A DNA stretch of 64,000 bases from the NCBI GenBank assembly GCA_964593455.1, contig CAZQHK010000013.1, forward strand, positions 46,489 to 110,488, read 5' to 3'. Positions within the stretch are counted from its first letter, which is position 1, and the number at the start of each line of letters is the position of its first letter. This DNA is from CAZQHK01 sp964593455. Lineage in GTDB: Bacteria > Muiribacteriota > CAYSPT01. Below the pieces are notes generated by a model. That model ran no database searches. It saw only the letters and a list, made by a program, of their open reading frames with translations, and was not told where the DNA came from. This document shows positions 54,712 to 63,615 of this stretch, piece after piece. The position numbers were made by a program, and so were the translations under genes.

Positions 54712-55266
54712 TCAGTGGTTTTTGTTGTTACCGCCAACACCGTTTTCTTCACCAAGAAGATCATTGAGAATATCCAACGCGTCGTCAACCATGGTGAACG
54801 CTTTGTCTTCGCCGACATTATTAGCCAAAATAATCTCGCTGACTATGAGTTTTCTGGCCCGTTCCATCAGATCGGAATCACGGGAGCTGAGTTTCTTTTT
54901 CCTGTTACGGACATAGAGGGTTTTGTACACTTGGGCAATTTTTATGACATCGCCGGTCTTCAGTTCGAGAAGGTTCTTCTGATAAGCCGCGCTCCAGTTT
55001 GTAACCTTTTCCTTCAACTCTACGGTCTCATCCTGGAGCACTTCAAGGATTTCACTCACTCTTTCAGGATCAACAACCTTGCGTAAACCCACTTCGAGGG
55101 TAGATTCCACCGGTATCAGTACTCTGTCGAGTTTAGTAAGAACAAGGTCCAGTTCGTAGTACTTTTTCTTTTTTCCGAGAATTTCTTTCTCTTCAATTTT
55201 TTTGATTAGCCCGGCACCATGCATGGGGTGGACAATCTTCTCTCCGACCTCGAACAATGTACTCAT
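54712..55266 (-). CDS. carD: CarD/CdnL-family RNA polymerase-binding regulator
   Basis: 184 residues. The N-terminal RNA polymerase-interacting Tudor-like domain shows FEVGEKIVHPMHGAGLIKKI, ELDLVLTKLDRVLIPVES and GLRKVV; the C-terminal helical DNA-binding part shows NWSAAYQKNLLELKTGDVIK, LYVRNRKKKLSSRDSDLMER and ARKLIVSEI. CarD proteins stabilise open complexes at promoters, notably of rRNA genes. The ATG at 55266 has AAAGG directly against it, so the TTG three codons later (55257), at nine bases, may be the true start. Confidence 0.92.
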   Translation of the reverse strand: MSTLFEVGEKIVHPMHGAGLIKKIEEKEILGKKKKYYELDLVLTKLDRVLIPVESTLEVGLRKVVDPERVSEILEVLQDETVELKEKVTNWSAAYQKNLLELKTGDVIKIAQVYKTLYVRNRKKKLSSRDSDLMERARKLIVSEIILANNVGEDKAFTMVDDALDILNDLLGEENGVGGNNKNH

Positions 55267-55411
55267 CCTTTCAGAAACACAAAACGAAAAAAAACGGCAT
55301 CAATAGCGGGAAACAAACATTAGTATAGCACTCTGGAAGCAGTATTGTCAAACAACGAGCAGATCCTACCGTGATATACTAGGGAAAACAGCTGACAGCA
55401 GGTGTTTCCCT

Positions 55412-57100
55412 ATGCGAAGAGAGCCAGAAACAACCGGATCGTTTATTGCCGTGACGGCTGAATTATATTTTTCTTTTATGGGCGAGCTGTTTCCTACCAT
55501 GTGTTCCTGCGACGAATTCATTTTCATGCCGAGAGTACCGGGAAGATACGGCCTGGAAACGTTGACGGGAGAAATGATCAGTGACGCTATAAAACGCGCG
55601 AAAACTCTTCTCCCGAGTCTGAACGATTTCCAAACAACGGTTACCGACCCCGGAGAACTGGCTGACGCCGCACATCTGGCCCGCAGTATCAAGAGCTTTC
55701 TGCTCGAGTTCGAAGAGGTCAGATCATGGCAGATCGACCCGACACTTTACCTGCGGCTGATCAATCTTTCACTGGAACGTGTATTTACCAACCACACTCT
55801 CGTTGGCAATAAGATACTTGAACATCTGGCCATAATCCTTGAATCTATTCCCGTCCTTTTGAGTTCTGCGGCAGATAACCTCCACGGAGTTCCTGAAACG
55901 TACCGCCTGGCAGCCATGGAAATGGGCCCTTCCACCACCGCCATGCTCAATGAGATAATCACCGGTTTTTTGTCTAAAAACCATCTAAACCCAACCAGGC
56001 TGAAGCCGCTTCAAACCCGGGCGCTGGAAACACTCGAAACCTTCATGAAAGATATATCCGGCCGGCCATATGTCAGCTCTCATTTTAGTGTCGGGAAAGA
56101 TTTGCTGAATGAACTGCTTCGTGCTTCCTTCGGCTGTGAAGTACCGGCGGATGAGATCCGCGTATGGGCACTTGAACAAGTCAGATTTCTGGAAGATGAG
56201 CTCTCGCAGCTGGCCGGACAGGTTCGATCCGGCTTTTCCTGGCGAGAGATATACGATTCCTGCGACAGTACCGGTTGTGACCGTCCACTCGGCGTCCTTT
56301 ATCGTGATGCAGTTGAAAAGCTTGCTTCTTTCTTCAGTTCAGCTGAGACTGACACTCCTGGCTCATCCCGGAACCTGATAATCCGTGAAACTCCTCCTTA
56401 TCTGAAACCGATCCGGTCTGATGCAGCCTACCGTGCGCCTGACCCGACACTTCCATTGTCAAGCGGAGTTTTCTACATTCCGGCCACGAATTCGGAATCT
56501 ACCAGGACACGGGCGGGCAAAGAACATCTATTTCTAGCGGCCCACGAAACGTTTCCGGGACATCATCTTCTTGATTATCACCGGCTTCGCCAAAATAACA
56601 GTGTCAGACGGTGGATAGAGGCCCCGCTTTTCTATGAAGGATGGGCCTGCTACGCCGAAAGCCTGGTAACTGATTGGGGGCTTTCCCGGCGAACGGAAGA
56701 TCGTATTATTCTCTTGAAAAGGCGGCTTTGGCGAGTGAACCGCCTGCTTCTTGAACATGATATCCACGGCGGCAATATAAGTCTGAAAGAAGCTACGGGG
56801 AAGTTAAGTTCCATGGGTTACGACAACGACCAGGCCCGCCTACTGGCACGCCGCTACACATTCAATCCCGGTTATCAGACTACCTATTCCTGGGGATTAC
56901 ATAGTATTCATGAGCTAAAACGGAAAGAAACCGGACTAGAAACAGGTTTATTCGAACGGATACTGCTCGGTGAAGGACAGGTTCCTTTCACCTGTTTCCC
57001 CTCTTTAATCGACGGCTACAGGAAACAAACAGGGGGAGTATTGACAAACACCCGCGAAAAAAGCAATCATTCCTGGAAAGATCTATCGGTTATCGGATAG
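55412..57100 (+). CDS. DUF885-family putative metallopeptidase
   Basis: 562 residues, the usual size for DUF885. The zinc-binding motif is HETFPGHH (in FLAAHETFPGHHLLDYHRLR), followed by the family block FYEGWACYAESL, and a C-terminal region with NPGYQTTYSWGLHSI. Members are exported or cytosolic peptidases of gluzincin type; here no signal peptide is seen, suggesting cytosolic action on peptides. The putative ATP-grasp gene follows after 38 bases on the same strand. Confidence 0.85.
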   Translation: MRREPETTGSFIAVTAELYFSFMGELFPTMCSCDEFIFMPRVPGRYGLETLTGEMISDAIKRAKTLLPSLNDFQTTVTDPGELADAAHLARSIKSFLLEFEEVRSWQIDPTLYLRLINLSLERVFTNHTLVGNKILEHLAIILESIPVLLSSAADNLHGVPETYRLAAMEMGPSTTAMLNEIITGFLSKNHLNPTRLKPLQTRALETLETFMKDISGRPYVSSHFSVGKDLLNELLRASFGCEVPADEIRVWALEQVRFLEDELSQLAGQVRSGFSWREIYDSCDSTGCDRPLGVLYRDAVEKLASFFSSAETDTPGSSRNLIIRETPPYLKPIRSDAAYRAPDPTLPLSSGVFYIPATNSESTRTRAGKEHLFLAAHETFPGHHLLDYHRLRQNNSVRRWIEAPLFYEGWACYAESLVTDWGLSRRTEDRIILLKRRLWRVNRLLLEHDIHGGNISLKEATGKLSSMGYDNDQARLLARRYTFNPGYQTTYSWGLHSIHELKRKETGLETGLFERILLGEGQVPFTCFPSLIDGYRKQTGGVLTNTREKSNHSWKDLSVIG

Positions 57101-57102
57101 CC

Positions 57103-57136
57103 AGAATTATTCACGAAACTTCCAAGCGAGGTGAAA
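57103..57136 (-). repeat. Degraded end of the MITE-like element
   Basis: GAATTATTCACGAAACTTCC followed by GCGAGGTGAA aligns with the reverse complement of the right end of the element at 9670-9704 with few changes. The rest of the element is absent. The GAGGTGAA here is the ribosome binding site of the next gene. Confidence 0.5.
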
Positions 57137-57138
57137 AT

Positions 57139-58569
57139 ATGCGTTCGTTCAGCGTTAAAGGATTTCATTCCGAGTGGAACCTGGGAAGTCCCGGAGGTTG
57201 GGACTACCAGCGTATGACCCAGGAATTGGGGAAAATAATGTGGGAGAAGGTCGTAGATTTGTCCGGCCTTAACCTGGACCTTGATTTTGACTATCCGTTA
57301 CTGGATCCAACCACGGGATTCATGAATGCACTTCTGGATTTGCACCGGCGAAACTTCCACCGCCGGGAAGCACATGTAGCGATCGTTGCTGAGGAAGAAA
57401 CCCTGGAAGCGGTGGTGGAAAACAAGAATATCGTCATCAGACTTAACCGTCTTCCCGGCGTTACAGCCTCACTGGCCGCTCCACACTATCTGGAAATAAG
57501 CGGCGATGATGTAACATTTAATGGTAAGACGGTAACGTCGGTGTTTGTAGATTTCAACAATGACGTACTGTTGAATTTAAGCCGGTCACATGATCTATCA
57601 GGATTGCTCCTGGCTGTTAATCGTAACATTGTCATGAATCCCCGGGGGACCGGACCTATCAACAGCAAGGGCGTGTTCGAACTGGTACAGAAGGAACTCT
57701 CTTCGCGCCTCAACCCCACTACCGTGAAACGAACCCCGTGGACCCGGCGGTTTTATCCACGCTCAACCGAAGGTCCGGACGGAACGGTGATCAACGATCT
57801 GATTGAGTGGACCCGGCGCCGTAATAACAACCTGGTACTAAAACCGGAAGAAGGTTACTCGGGGATGGGCGTGTTTGCCGGCTGGCAGGAAAGCGACTGG
57901 GATAGCTGCATAGAAACGGCCCTTAGAAAAGGAGATTACATCGTCCAGCAGAAGGTTCCGCTAAGCCTGTGGGCCGAGGAGCAGCCCTGGCTCGACCCGG
58001 TCGCGAAGACCCTGGAACTTAAGACCTGGCAGACCGATTTCCGATGTCTTATTACCCATCGGGGATTGACAGGTTTCGTCGCCCGGTTCGGCGGAGTTCC
58101 TACCAACGTTGGCTCTGGTGGAGGAGTACAGAGCATTGCTCTGTTGAAAAGCGAGTGCTCGATCAAAGAAGCCGTTGATATAATTAACCAGGCAATTTTG
58201 GATATCGGGTACAACACCATGACCGAGCTGAAGGAACGGAACGACGCGTTGGCAGTCGAGTACGGACTTGTTTACCTGCTCGGGCCGATCATGACCGCCT
58301 TGAGACCTCGTCTGCTGACCATGAAACAGGTAAAAGAGCTGCAAATCTACGCTGAAAATCTATGGAACGACACCGTTTTCCTCGAGTCTCTCTGGAAAGA
58401 TGGAAGCCTCGACCATTTTATCTCAGTTAGTCAAGAAGAACGGGAGTTGGCCGAAGCACATCCCTGGGAAGGAAGTCCGGCTTTAATAGCCAGCGACGGC
58501 CTCTTTAATTTCGGGGCCGCCATCGAGCCGAAACCCCTGGAAACGATAAGCGGGAATTCTGTACCATGA
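57139..58569 (+). CDS. Putative ATP-grasp ligase
   Basis: 476 residues; GCGAGGTGA precedes the ATG. The C-terminal half looks like an ATP-grasp fold: NNNLVLKPEEGYSGMGVFAG (phosphate-binding loop), GDYIVQQKVPL, TDFRCLITHRGLTGFVARFG and VPTNVGSGGGVQS. The N-terminal half has a pre-grasp type segment (IVMNPRGTGPINSKGVFELV). Glutathionylspermidine synthase-like and circularly permuted ATP-grasp proteins share this order. Such enzymes join a carboxylate to an amine using ATP. It overlaps the methyltransferase start by four bases (ATGA), so both are translated together. The substrate is unknown. Confidence 0.62.
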   Translation: MRSFSVKGFHSEWNLGSPGGWDYQRMTQELGKIMWEKVVDLSGLNLDLDFDYPLLDPTTGFMNALLDLHRRNFHRREAHVAIVAEEETLEAVVENKNIVIRLNRLPGVTASLAAPHYLEISGDDVTFNGKTVTSVFVDFNNDVLLNLSRSHDLSGLLLAVNRNIVMNPRGTGPINSKGVFELVQKELSSRLNPTTVKRTPWTRRFYPRSTEGPDGTVINDLIEWTRRRNNNLVLKPEEGYSGMGVFAGWQESDWDSCIETALRKGDYIVQQKVPLSLWAEEQPWLDPVAKTLELKTWQTDFRCLITHRGLTGFVARFGGVPTNVGSGGGVQSIALLKSECSIKEAVDIINQAILDIGYNTMTELKERNDALAVEYGLVYLLGPIMTALRPRLLTMKQVKELQIYAENLWNDTVFLESLWKDGSLDHFISVSQEERELAEAHPWEGSPALIASDGLFNFGAAIEPKPLETISGNSVP

Positions 58570-59351
58570 GTTTTCAGATCGATTCCGATTGGTGGAAATA
58601 CGTGTTCGACGAACTTTATCTGCTCACCGACCACCGTACTGTCTGCAACAGTAAATTGACCGGTCAAGAAGTGGACTTGATCGAGAAATTTCTCCCCATA
58701 GAAAAGTCATCACGAATTCTCGACCTGTGCGGCGGGCACGGCCGGCATTGCCTGGAGCTTAACCGGCGGGGCTACCTTCATCTCATCTGTCTCGACTATT
58801 CACTCTTCCTGGTTCAACATGGGAAACAGAACGCTGAAGCAAGACTCAAACCCGTTCAGTTTATTCGTGCCGACGCCCGGCAGACCGGGCTCAAGGATGC
58901 CGCCGTCGACGCTGTTATGATGATGACCAACTCCTTCGGATATTTCACCGAGGATAAGGATAACCGGCAGATTATGAAAGAAGTTTATCGCGTATTACGA
59001 CCGGGTGGATATCTTATGCTCGATCTTCTCAACCCCGATTATGTTACCGACAACTTCAAAAACATCTCCTGGCATGAGGTTGAGCCCGACATGGTGGTTT
59101 GCCGCCAGCGATGGCTGGATGACTCGATAATCAAAGCCCGTGAACTGATTCTTTCAAGGGACAAGGGACTCATTCGCGAAAACAATTATTGCGCCTTTCT
59201 TTATACTGCCGGCGATATACAGGCACTGCTGGACTCGGTCGGATTTTACAGAAACGATATCAAATGCACTCACTCATTTCCGATTAACAGCGCCGATCAG
59301 GGTTTTATGGAAAATCGGATGATCGCCGTGGCTCAAAAACCGGCTGTTTGA
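58566..59351 (+). CDS. Class I SAM-dependent methyltransferase
   Basis: 261 residues. Motif I is SRILDLCGGHGRHCLELNRR; motif II region FIRADARQTGLKDAAVDAVM; then VYRVLRPGGYLMLDLLNPDY. The fold is of the small-molecule methyltransferase type with no targeting domain for RNA or DNA. The start overlaps the putative ATP-grasp gene, implying that the methyl group goes onto the same substrate or product. An MFS transporter follows after 41 bases. Confidence 0.85.
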   Translation: MSFQIDSDWWKYVFDELYLLTDHRTVCNSKLTGQEVDLIEKFLPIEKSSRILDLCGGHGRHCLELNRRGYLHLICLDYSLFLVQHGKQNAEARLKPVQFIRADARQTGLKDAAVDAVMMMTNSFGYFTEDKDNRQIMKEVYRVLRPGGYLMLDLLNPDYVTDNFKNISWHEVEPDMVVCRQRWLDDSIIKARELILSRDKGLIRENNYCAFLYTAGDIQALLDSVGFYRNDIKCTHSFPINSADQGFMENRMIAVAQKPAV

Positions 59352-59392
59352 GCCGCTTCTCCAATGGTTCTTAGTAAAGAAAGGTACCGGTA

Positions 59393-60610
59393 ATGGGAAA
59401 AGAAAGCAGCCGGACAGCATTGATTCTGATTGGTTTCGCATTCTTTGTTACCGGTTTTGAGTTCGCGCTTCTCTGTATAGTCGTTCCCCGTTACGTACAT
59501 GACGTGTCAAACGCTGTTCTGACAGTTTCCCTGATTTTCTCCCTTTCGTCCATAACGGTGTTTATCGGACAGAATCTCTTCGGCTTCCTATTCGACCGGA
59601 CCGGCACCTTCTGGGGGTACATCGCCATTAGCGGCCTGGCTTTTGGGACTTCTCTGGGATTTATTCCTCACGTATCAGCGGGCATGCCGCTCATAGTACT
59701 GCTCACCGCAACGGCCTTTTTTCAAACCGCACTCTTCCCGGCCGCCGAGTCATACCTGACTATCTGCTATCCTTTAACAAAAGGTCACATGCTCGGTAAG
59801 TTGTTTGCCTTCGAAAGCATCGGCTGGTCCTGCGGCGCCCTGACCGCAGCGGTCGCCAGCCTACTGGTGACAGAGTTGACCGAGATCTACACTCCGCTGT
59901 TCTATGGAGGAGCGGCCCTGGCCGGAATCATGTTTCTCGTCTCTGTGCTTTACGGAACAACGACCCGTGAAATCAAATCTACCAGCACAGTTAAACCAAC
60001 ACCGTCCGGCAGACCGGCCCAGATAAAAGCTCTGTTCCGTGATGTCAAGCTACTGTACACCGACCAGCGGATCAGGCGGGTATGCCTGGTATTTTTGCTG
60101 CTTGATGGGGCCATGGCCTCCTTCTTCCACCTGTTTTCGGTCTACTTCACCAAACACCTGGGGGGAAGCTGGTTTTCGACCTGTTTATGTATGGGTATAG
60201 CCGGCACTCTGGGAGCCCTTACCTTTCCACTCTTCGGACGTTTGAGTGACCGTTACGGCCGCAAACCGCTCGTTTTCTATGCAATAGCCGGCAACTTCAT
60301 AATGTTCGTCGGGTTTCTCCTCATCCGTAACACTATCGCGCTGGCAGTGCTCTACACCTTGCCGGTATACTCGGCCATTCGGGTGGCCGCCCGCGGCTAC
60401 CTGGCTGATCTCACCGAAGAGAGTACCAGAGGAGGGGGAATGGGACTGATCGGAAGTATTCAGTCCCTTGCTTCCGGTATAGCTCCCCTGATAGCCGGTG
60501 CTCTGGCCGCCAGATACGGTCTCCACGTCCTTCCCTGGACCGCTCTTTCATTTCTTGTTCTAAGCGGCTTAACTGCACTGATATTCCTGGAAGAATACGG
60601 TCAAACATAA
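59393..60610 (+). CDS. MFS transporter
   Basis: 405 residues with about 12 hydrophobic helices. The loop between helices 2 and 3 carries NLFGFLFDRTG, and the equivalent loop in the second half has FGRLSDRYGRKPL, the classic MFS signature. AAAGGTACCGGTA precedes the ATG. It is probably a drug/proton antiporter-like exporter. By position it belongs with the ATP-grasp and methyltransferase genes. Confidence 0.88.
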   Translation: MGKESSRTALILIGFAFFVTGFEFALLCIVVPRYVHDVSNAVLTVSLIFSLSSITVFIGQNLFGFLFDRTGTFWGYIAISGLAFGTSLGFIPHVSAGMPLIVLLTATAFFQTALFPAAESYLTICYPLTKGHMLGKLFAFESIGWSCGALTAAVASLLVTELTEIYTPLFYGGAALAGIMFLVSVLYGTTTREIKSTSTVKPTPSGRPAQIKALFRDVKLLYTDQRIRRVCLVFLLLDGAMASFFHLFSVYFTKHLGGSWFSTCLCMGIAGTLGALTFPLFGRLSDRYGRKPLVFYAIAGNFIMFVGFLLIRNTIALAVLYTLPVYSAIRVAARGYLADLTEESTRGGGMGLIGSIQSLASGIAPLIAGALAARYGLHVLPWTALSFLVLSGLTALIFLEEYGQT

Positions 60611-60652
60611 GCTAAGAGAGTGCAAAAGGTAACTCCATGGTACAATCGCTTC

Positions 60653-62443
60653 ATGAAAAACATGCGAAACTTCTGTATTATCGCTCATATCGACCATGGG
60701 AAATCAACATTGGCCGACCGTATGCTGGAGAAGACCGGCGCCATCTCCAACCTGACACAGGACCAACTCCTGGACAGCATGGACCTGGAACGGGAACGCG
60801 GCATCACCATTAAATCTTCCCCGGTCAGATTGACTTACATTACCGATGACAATAAAAAAATATTTCTCAACCTGATAGATACCCCGGGTCACGTGGATTT
60901 CAACTACGAGGTTTCCCGAAGCCTGCTCGCTTGCGAGGGAGCCCTTTTGCTGGTTGACGCCACGCAAGGAGTCCAGGCACAAACCATCGCCAATGCCTAC
61001 ATGGCCATGGAAGCCGGTCTCGAAATCATACCGGTCGTCAATAAGATAGATCTGTCCACCGCTATGGTTGAAGACGCTCTCATGCAAATAGAGGAGATGC
61101 TGGCCCTGCCGGCGGAAGACGCTCTGTTGATATCGGCCAAAGACGGAACGGGCGTTGACGAGGTGCTGAAGGAGATTATAGATAAGATTCCTCCTCCGCA
61201 GGGCCTTTCACGACACCCGCTGCGCTGCCTGATCTTCGATTCTCATTACGACACGTACCGCGGAGTTGTAGTCCATCTCCGGATCTTTTCCGGTTCGGTA
61301 ACCAAGGGTGACCGTATTATGCTCAAAGCCACCGGTAAAACATACGAGGTGGAAGAGGTCGGGTTCTTTCTCCCAAAACTCAAACGGTGCGCCCGGCTCT
61401 TCTCCGGCGAGGTCGGCTATCTCATTGCCGTCATCAGGGACGCGAAAGATATCCAGGTGGGTGATACCATCGTATCGGCCGACCATCCTGAGACGAAACC
61501 GGTGGAGGGATTCAGGCAAAGCCAACCTATGGTTTTCTGCGGGCTCTATCCGATTGCTACCGTAGACTATGAAAAACTCCACAAAGCCCTGGAGAAATTC
61601 CGTCTCAACGATTCCTCCGTTTTCTACGAGAAAGAAAGCTCGGCGGCCCTCGGTCATGGCTTCAGGGCGGGTTTCCTGGGAACATTGCACATGGATATTG
61701 CCATGGAACGGCTGCGCCGCGAGCACGACTTGGAACTGATAGCCACCATGCCTTCAGTGGCGTATAAAGTGGTAACTGTCGGAGGCGGGGAACTGGTGTT
61801 GGATAACCCCTCCAGATTCCCTCCTCCGCAAGAGATAAACCACATCGAGGAACCGTTTGTTCAGGCCCGTATCGTAGTTTTAAACAAATTTATCGGACCA
61901 TGCATAGAACTCGCCACCGCCCGGAGAGGTCAGCTCTCCGGCATGGATTACCCCGACACCAAGTGCACTATTTTAAATTTTGATTTACCGCTGGCGGAGA
62001 TCATCGTCGATTTCTACGACCGCCTGAAAAGTGTCAGCCGGGGGTATGCCAGCCTCGATTACCGGTTTACGGGATTCCGGACGGGAAACCTGGTTAAAGT
62101 GGACATCCTTATCAACGATGATGCGGTGGACGCCCTTTCCTTCATAGCGGAACGCTCCCGGGCCGACGCCAGGGGACGAGGCCTGATAAAGAAACTGAGA
62201 AAACTCATTCCCCGGCAACAGTTCAAGGTACCGCTACAGGCAGCCGTGGGCAGCAAGATCATCGCCCGGGAAGACATCCAGGCCAGGCGTAAAGACGTCA
62301 CAGCAAAATGCTATGGCGGAGATATCACCCGTAAACGGAAACTGCTCGAACGCCAAAGAGACGGCAAGAAAAAAATGAAAATGGTCGGTTCGGTAGAAGT
62401 GCCGCAGGAAGCGTTCCTGGCCCTGCTCAAACTGGATGACTGA
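60653..62443 (+). CDS. lepA: Elongation factor 4 (LepA)
   Basis: About 596 residues from the ATG at 60653; a GTG 11 codons upstream is possible but adds an unusual leader. The GTPase motifs are IAHIDHGKSTLADRM, the switch I region RERGITIKSS, DTPGHVDF and NKIDL. The LepA-specific C-terminus is present: RRGQLSGMDYPDTKCTILNF, AKCYGGDITRKRKLLERQRD and KKKMKMVGSVEVPQEAFLAL. It is a ribosome-associated GTPase that aids initiation and elongation. hemW follows six bases later, a widely conserved pairing. Confidence 0.96.
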   Translation: MKNMRNFCIIAHIDHGKSTLADRMLEKTGAISNLTQDQLLDSMDLERERGITIKSSPVRLTYITDDNKKIFLNLIDTPGHVDFNYEVSRSLLACEGALLLVDATQGVQAQTIANAYMAMEAGLEIIPVVNKIDLSTAMVEDALMQIEEMLALPAEDALLISAKDGTGVDEVLKEIIDKIPPPQGLSRHPLRCLIFDSHYDTYRGVVVHLRIFSGSVTKGDRIMLKATGKTYEVEEVGFFLPKLKRCARLFSGEVGYLIAVIRDAKDIQVGDTIVSADHPETKPVEGFRQSQPMVFCGLYPIATVDYEKLHKALEKFRLNDSSVFYEKESSAALGHGFRAGFLGTLHMDIAMERLRREHDLELIATMPSVAYKVVTVGGGELVLDNPSRFPPPQEINHIEEPFVQARIVVLNKFIGPCIELATARRGQLSGMDYPDTKCTILNFDLPLAEIIVDFYDRLKSVSRGYASLDYRFTGFRTGNLVKVDILINDDAVDALSFIAERSRADARGRGLIKKLRKLIPRQQFKVPLQAAVGSKIIAREDIQARRKDVTAKCYGGDITRKRKLLERQRDGKKKMKMVGSVEVPQEAFLALLKLDD

Positions 62444-62448
62444 CCGCC

Positions 62449-63615
62449 GTGCCGATGACCCTTAACCCACATATTTCACCGCGGGGTATCTATGTCCACA
62501 TACCGTTCTGCCGAAAAAAATGCGGCTATTGCAGTTTCTACTCCCTGCCCGAACGGGAACACCTCCTGTCTGCGTTCATCGAGGCCATACTCAGCGAAGC
62601 CCGAAGTTACTCGGGATTATCATTCAAAACGCTTTATTTGGGCGGTGGAACTCCCGGCCTTCTCGGTCCAGGAAACCTGAGAATCCTGATGGACGGACTT
62701 AACACCATTTTCAACCTGAAAAACCTTGCAGAATCAACAATTGAACTCAATCCCGATTCCACGACGGCAGACTTTCTCCGGACTGCGAAGGAGAGCGGAT
62801 TCAACCGTCTTTCGATTGGAGTCCAATCGCTTTCGGACGATGAACTGGCCGCATCCGGCCGGTTGCACACCGCTGACCAGGCCCTCGACACCATTGCCAG
62901 GGCCGGCGAAATCGGATTTCAAAACCTGTCGGTGGACGTGATGGCCGGGCTGCCTCATCAGAACAATACTTCCCTGGCGGAAACTATCCGCCGTCTGCTC
63001 AAAATGAACATCCACCACCTCTCCCTGTATTGCCTGTCGTTGGAAAACAACTCCACCATGGCCGAGCACCCTTCAGAATACTTGCCCACCGACGACGATC
63101 AGGCCGATCTTTTCGAACTAGCCGCCGGACAACTCAAAGAATCCGGTTTCCTTCACTACGAAATTTCCAATTTCTCCCGTCCCGGCCACCGGTGCCGCCA
63201 CAATCTGAACTACTGGCGGGGAGGCGAGTACCTGGGTTTGGGACCGGCTGCCGCTTCACACCTGACAGGCGAGCGTTGGAAAAACCGTGACGACCTCGAT
63301 TTATACCTTCAATTGCCTTTAAACCAGCTGGAAGAACGAGAGAAGTTGAACCCGGCGGCAAAAGCCGCTGAAGAAGCAATGCTGCGGCTTCGATTGCTGA
63401 ATGAAGGGCTGGATCTCCGGATATTCGCCACCCGGTTCGGGGACGAAACCGTCATGTCCCTGACTAAACGCCTGACCCGGATGACCGCCGCCGGAGATCT
63501 CGTAACCGAAAGGAACACGTTCCGGTTGTCACCGGCGAAAATTCTGGTTTCAAACCCGATTCTGGCCCAGATTGTCGAGCCCCTTTCGATCTCGAGTACT
63601 TGCCACGAGTCATAA
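62449..63615 (+). CDS. hemW: HemW, radical SAM heme chaperone
   Basis: 388 residues, normal length. The radical SAM cluster motif is CRKKCGYC (Cys21, 25 and 28) in YVHIPFCRKKCGYCSFYS; then LYLGGGTPGLLGPGNL, RLSIGVQSLSDDELAASGR, VDVMAGLPHQ and the C-terminal HEMN-like region with HNLNYWRGGEYLGLGPAAAS. The absence of a fourth cysteine after the motif argues for the heme chaperone HemW rather than coproporphyrinogen dehydrogenase HemN. The start is GTG at 62449 or ATG at 62455. Confidence 0.93.
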   Translation: MPMTLNPHISPRGIYVHIPFCRKKCGYCSFYSLPEREHLLSAFIEAILSEARSYSGLSFKTLYLGGGTPGLLGPGNLRILMDGLNTIFNLKNLAESTIELNPDSTTADFLRTAKESGFNRLSIGVQSLSDDELAASGRLHTADQALDTIARAGEIGFQNLSVDVMAGLPHQNNTSLAETIRRLLKMNIHHLSLYCLSLENNSTMAEHPSEYLPTDDDQADLFELAAGQLKESGFLHYEISNFSRPGHRCRHNLNYWRGGEYLGLGPAAASHLTGERWKNRDDLDLYLQLPLNQLEEREKLNPAAKAAEEAMLRLRLLNEGLDLRIFATRFGDETVMSLTKRLTRMTAAGDLVTERNTFRLSPAKILVSNPILAQIVEPLSISSTCHES

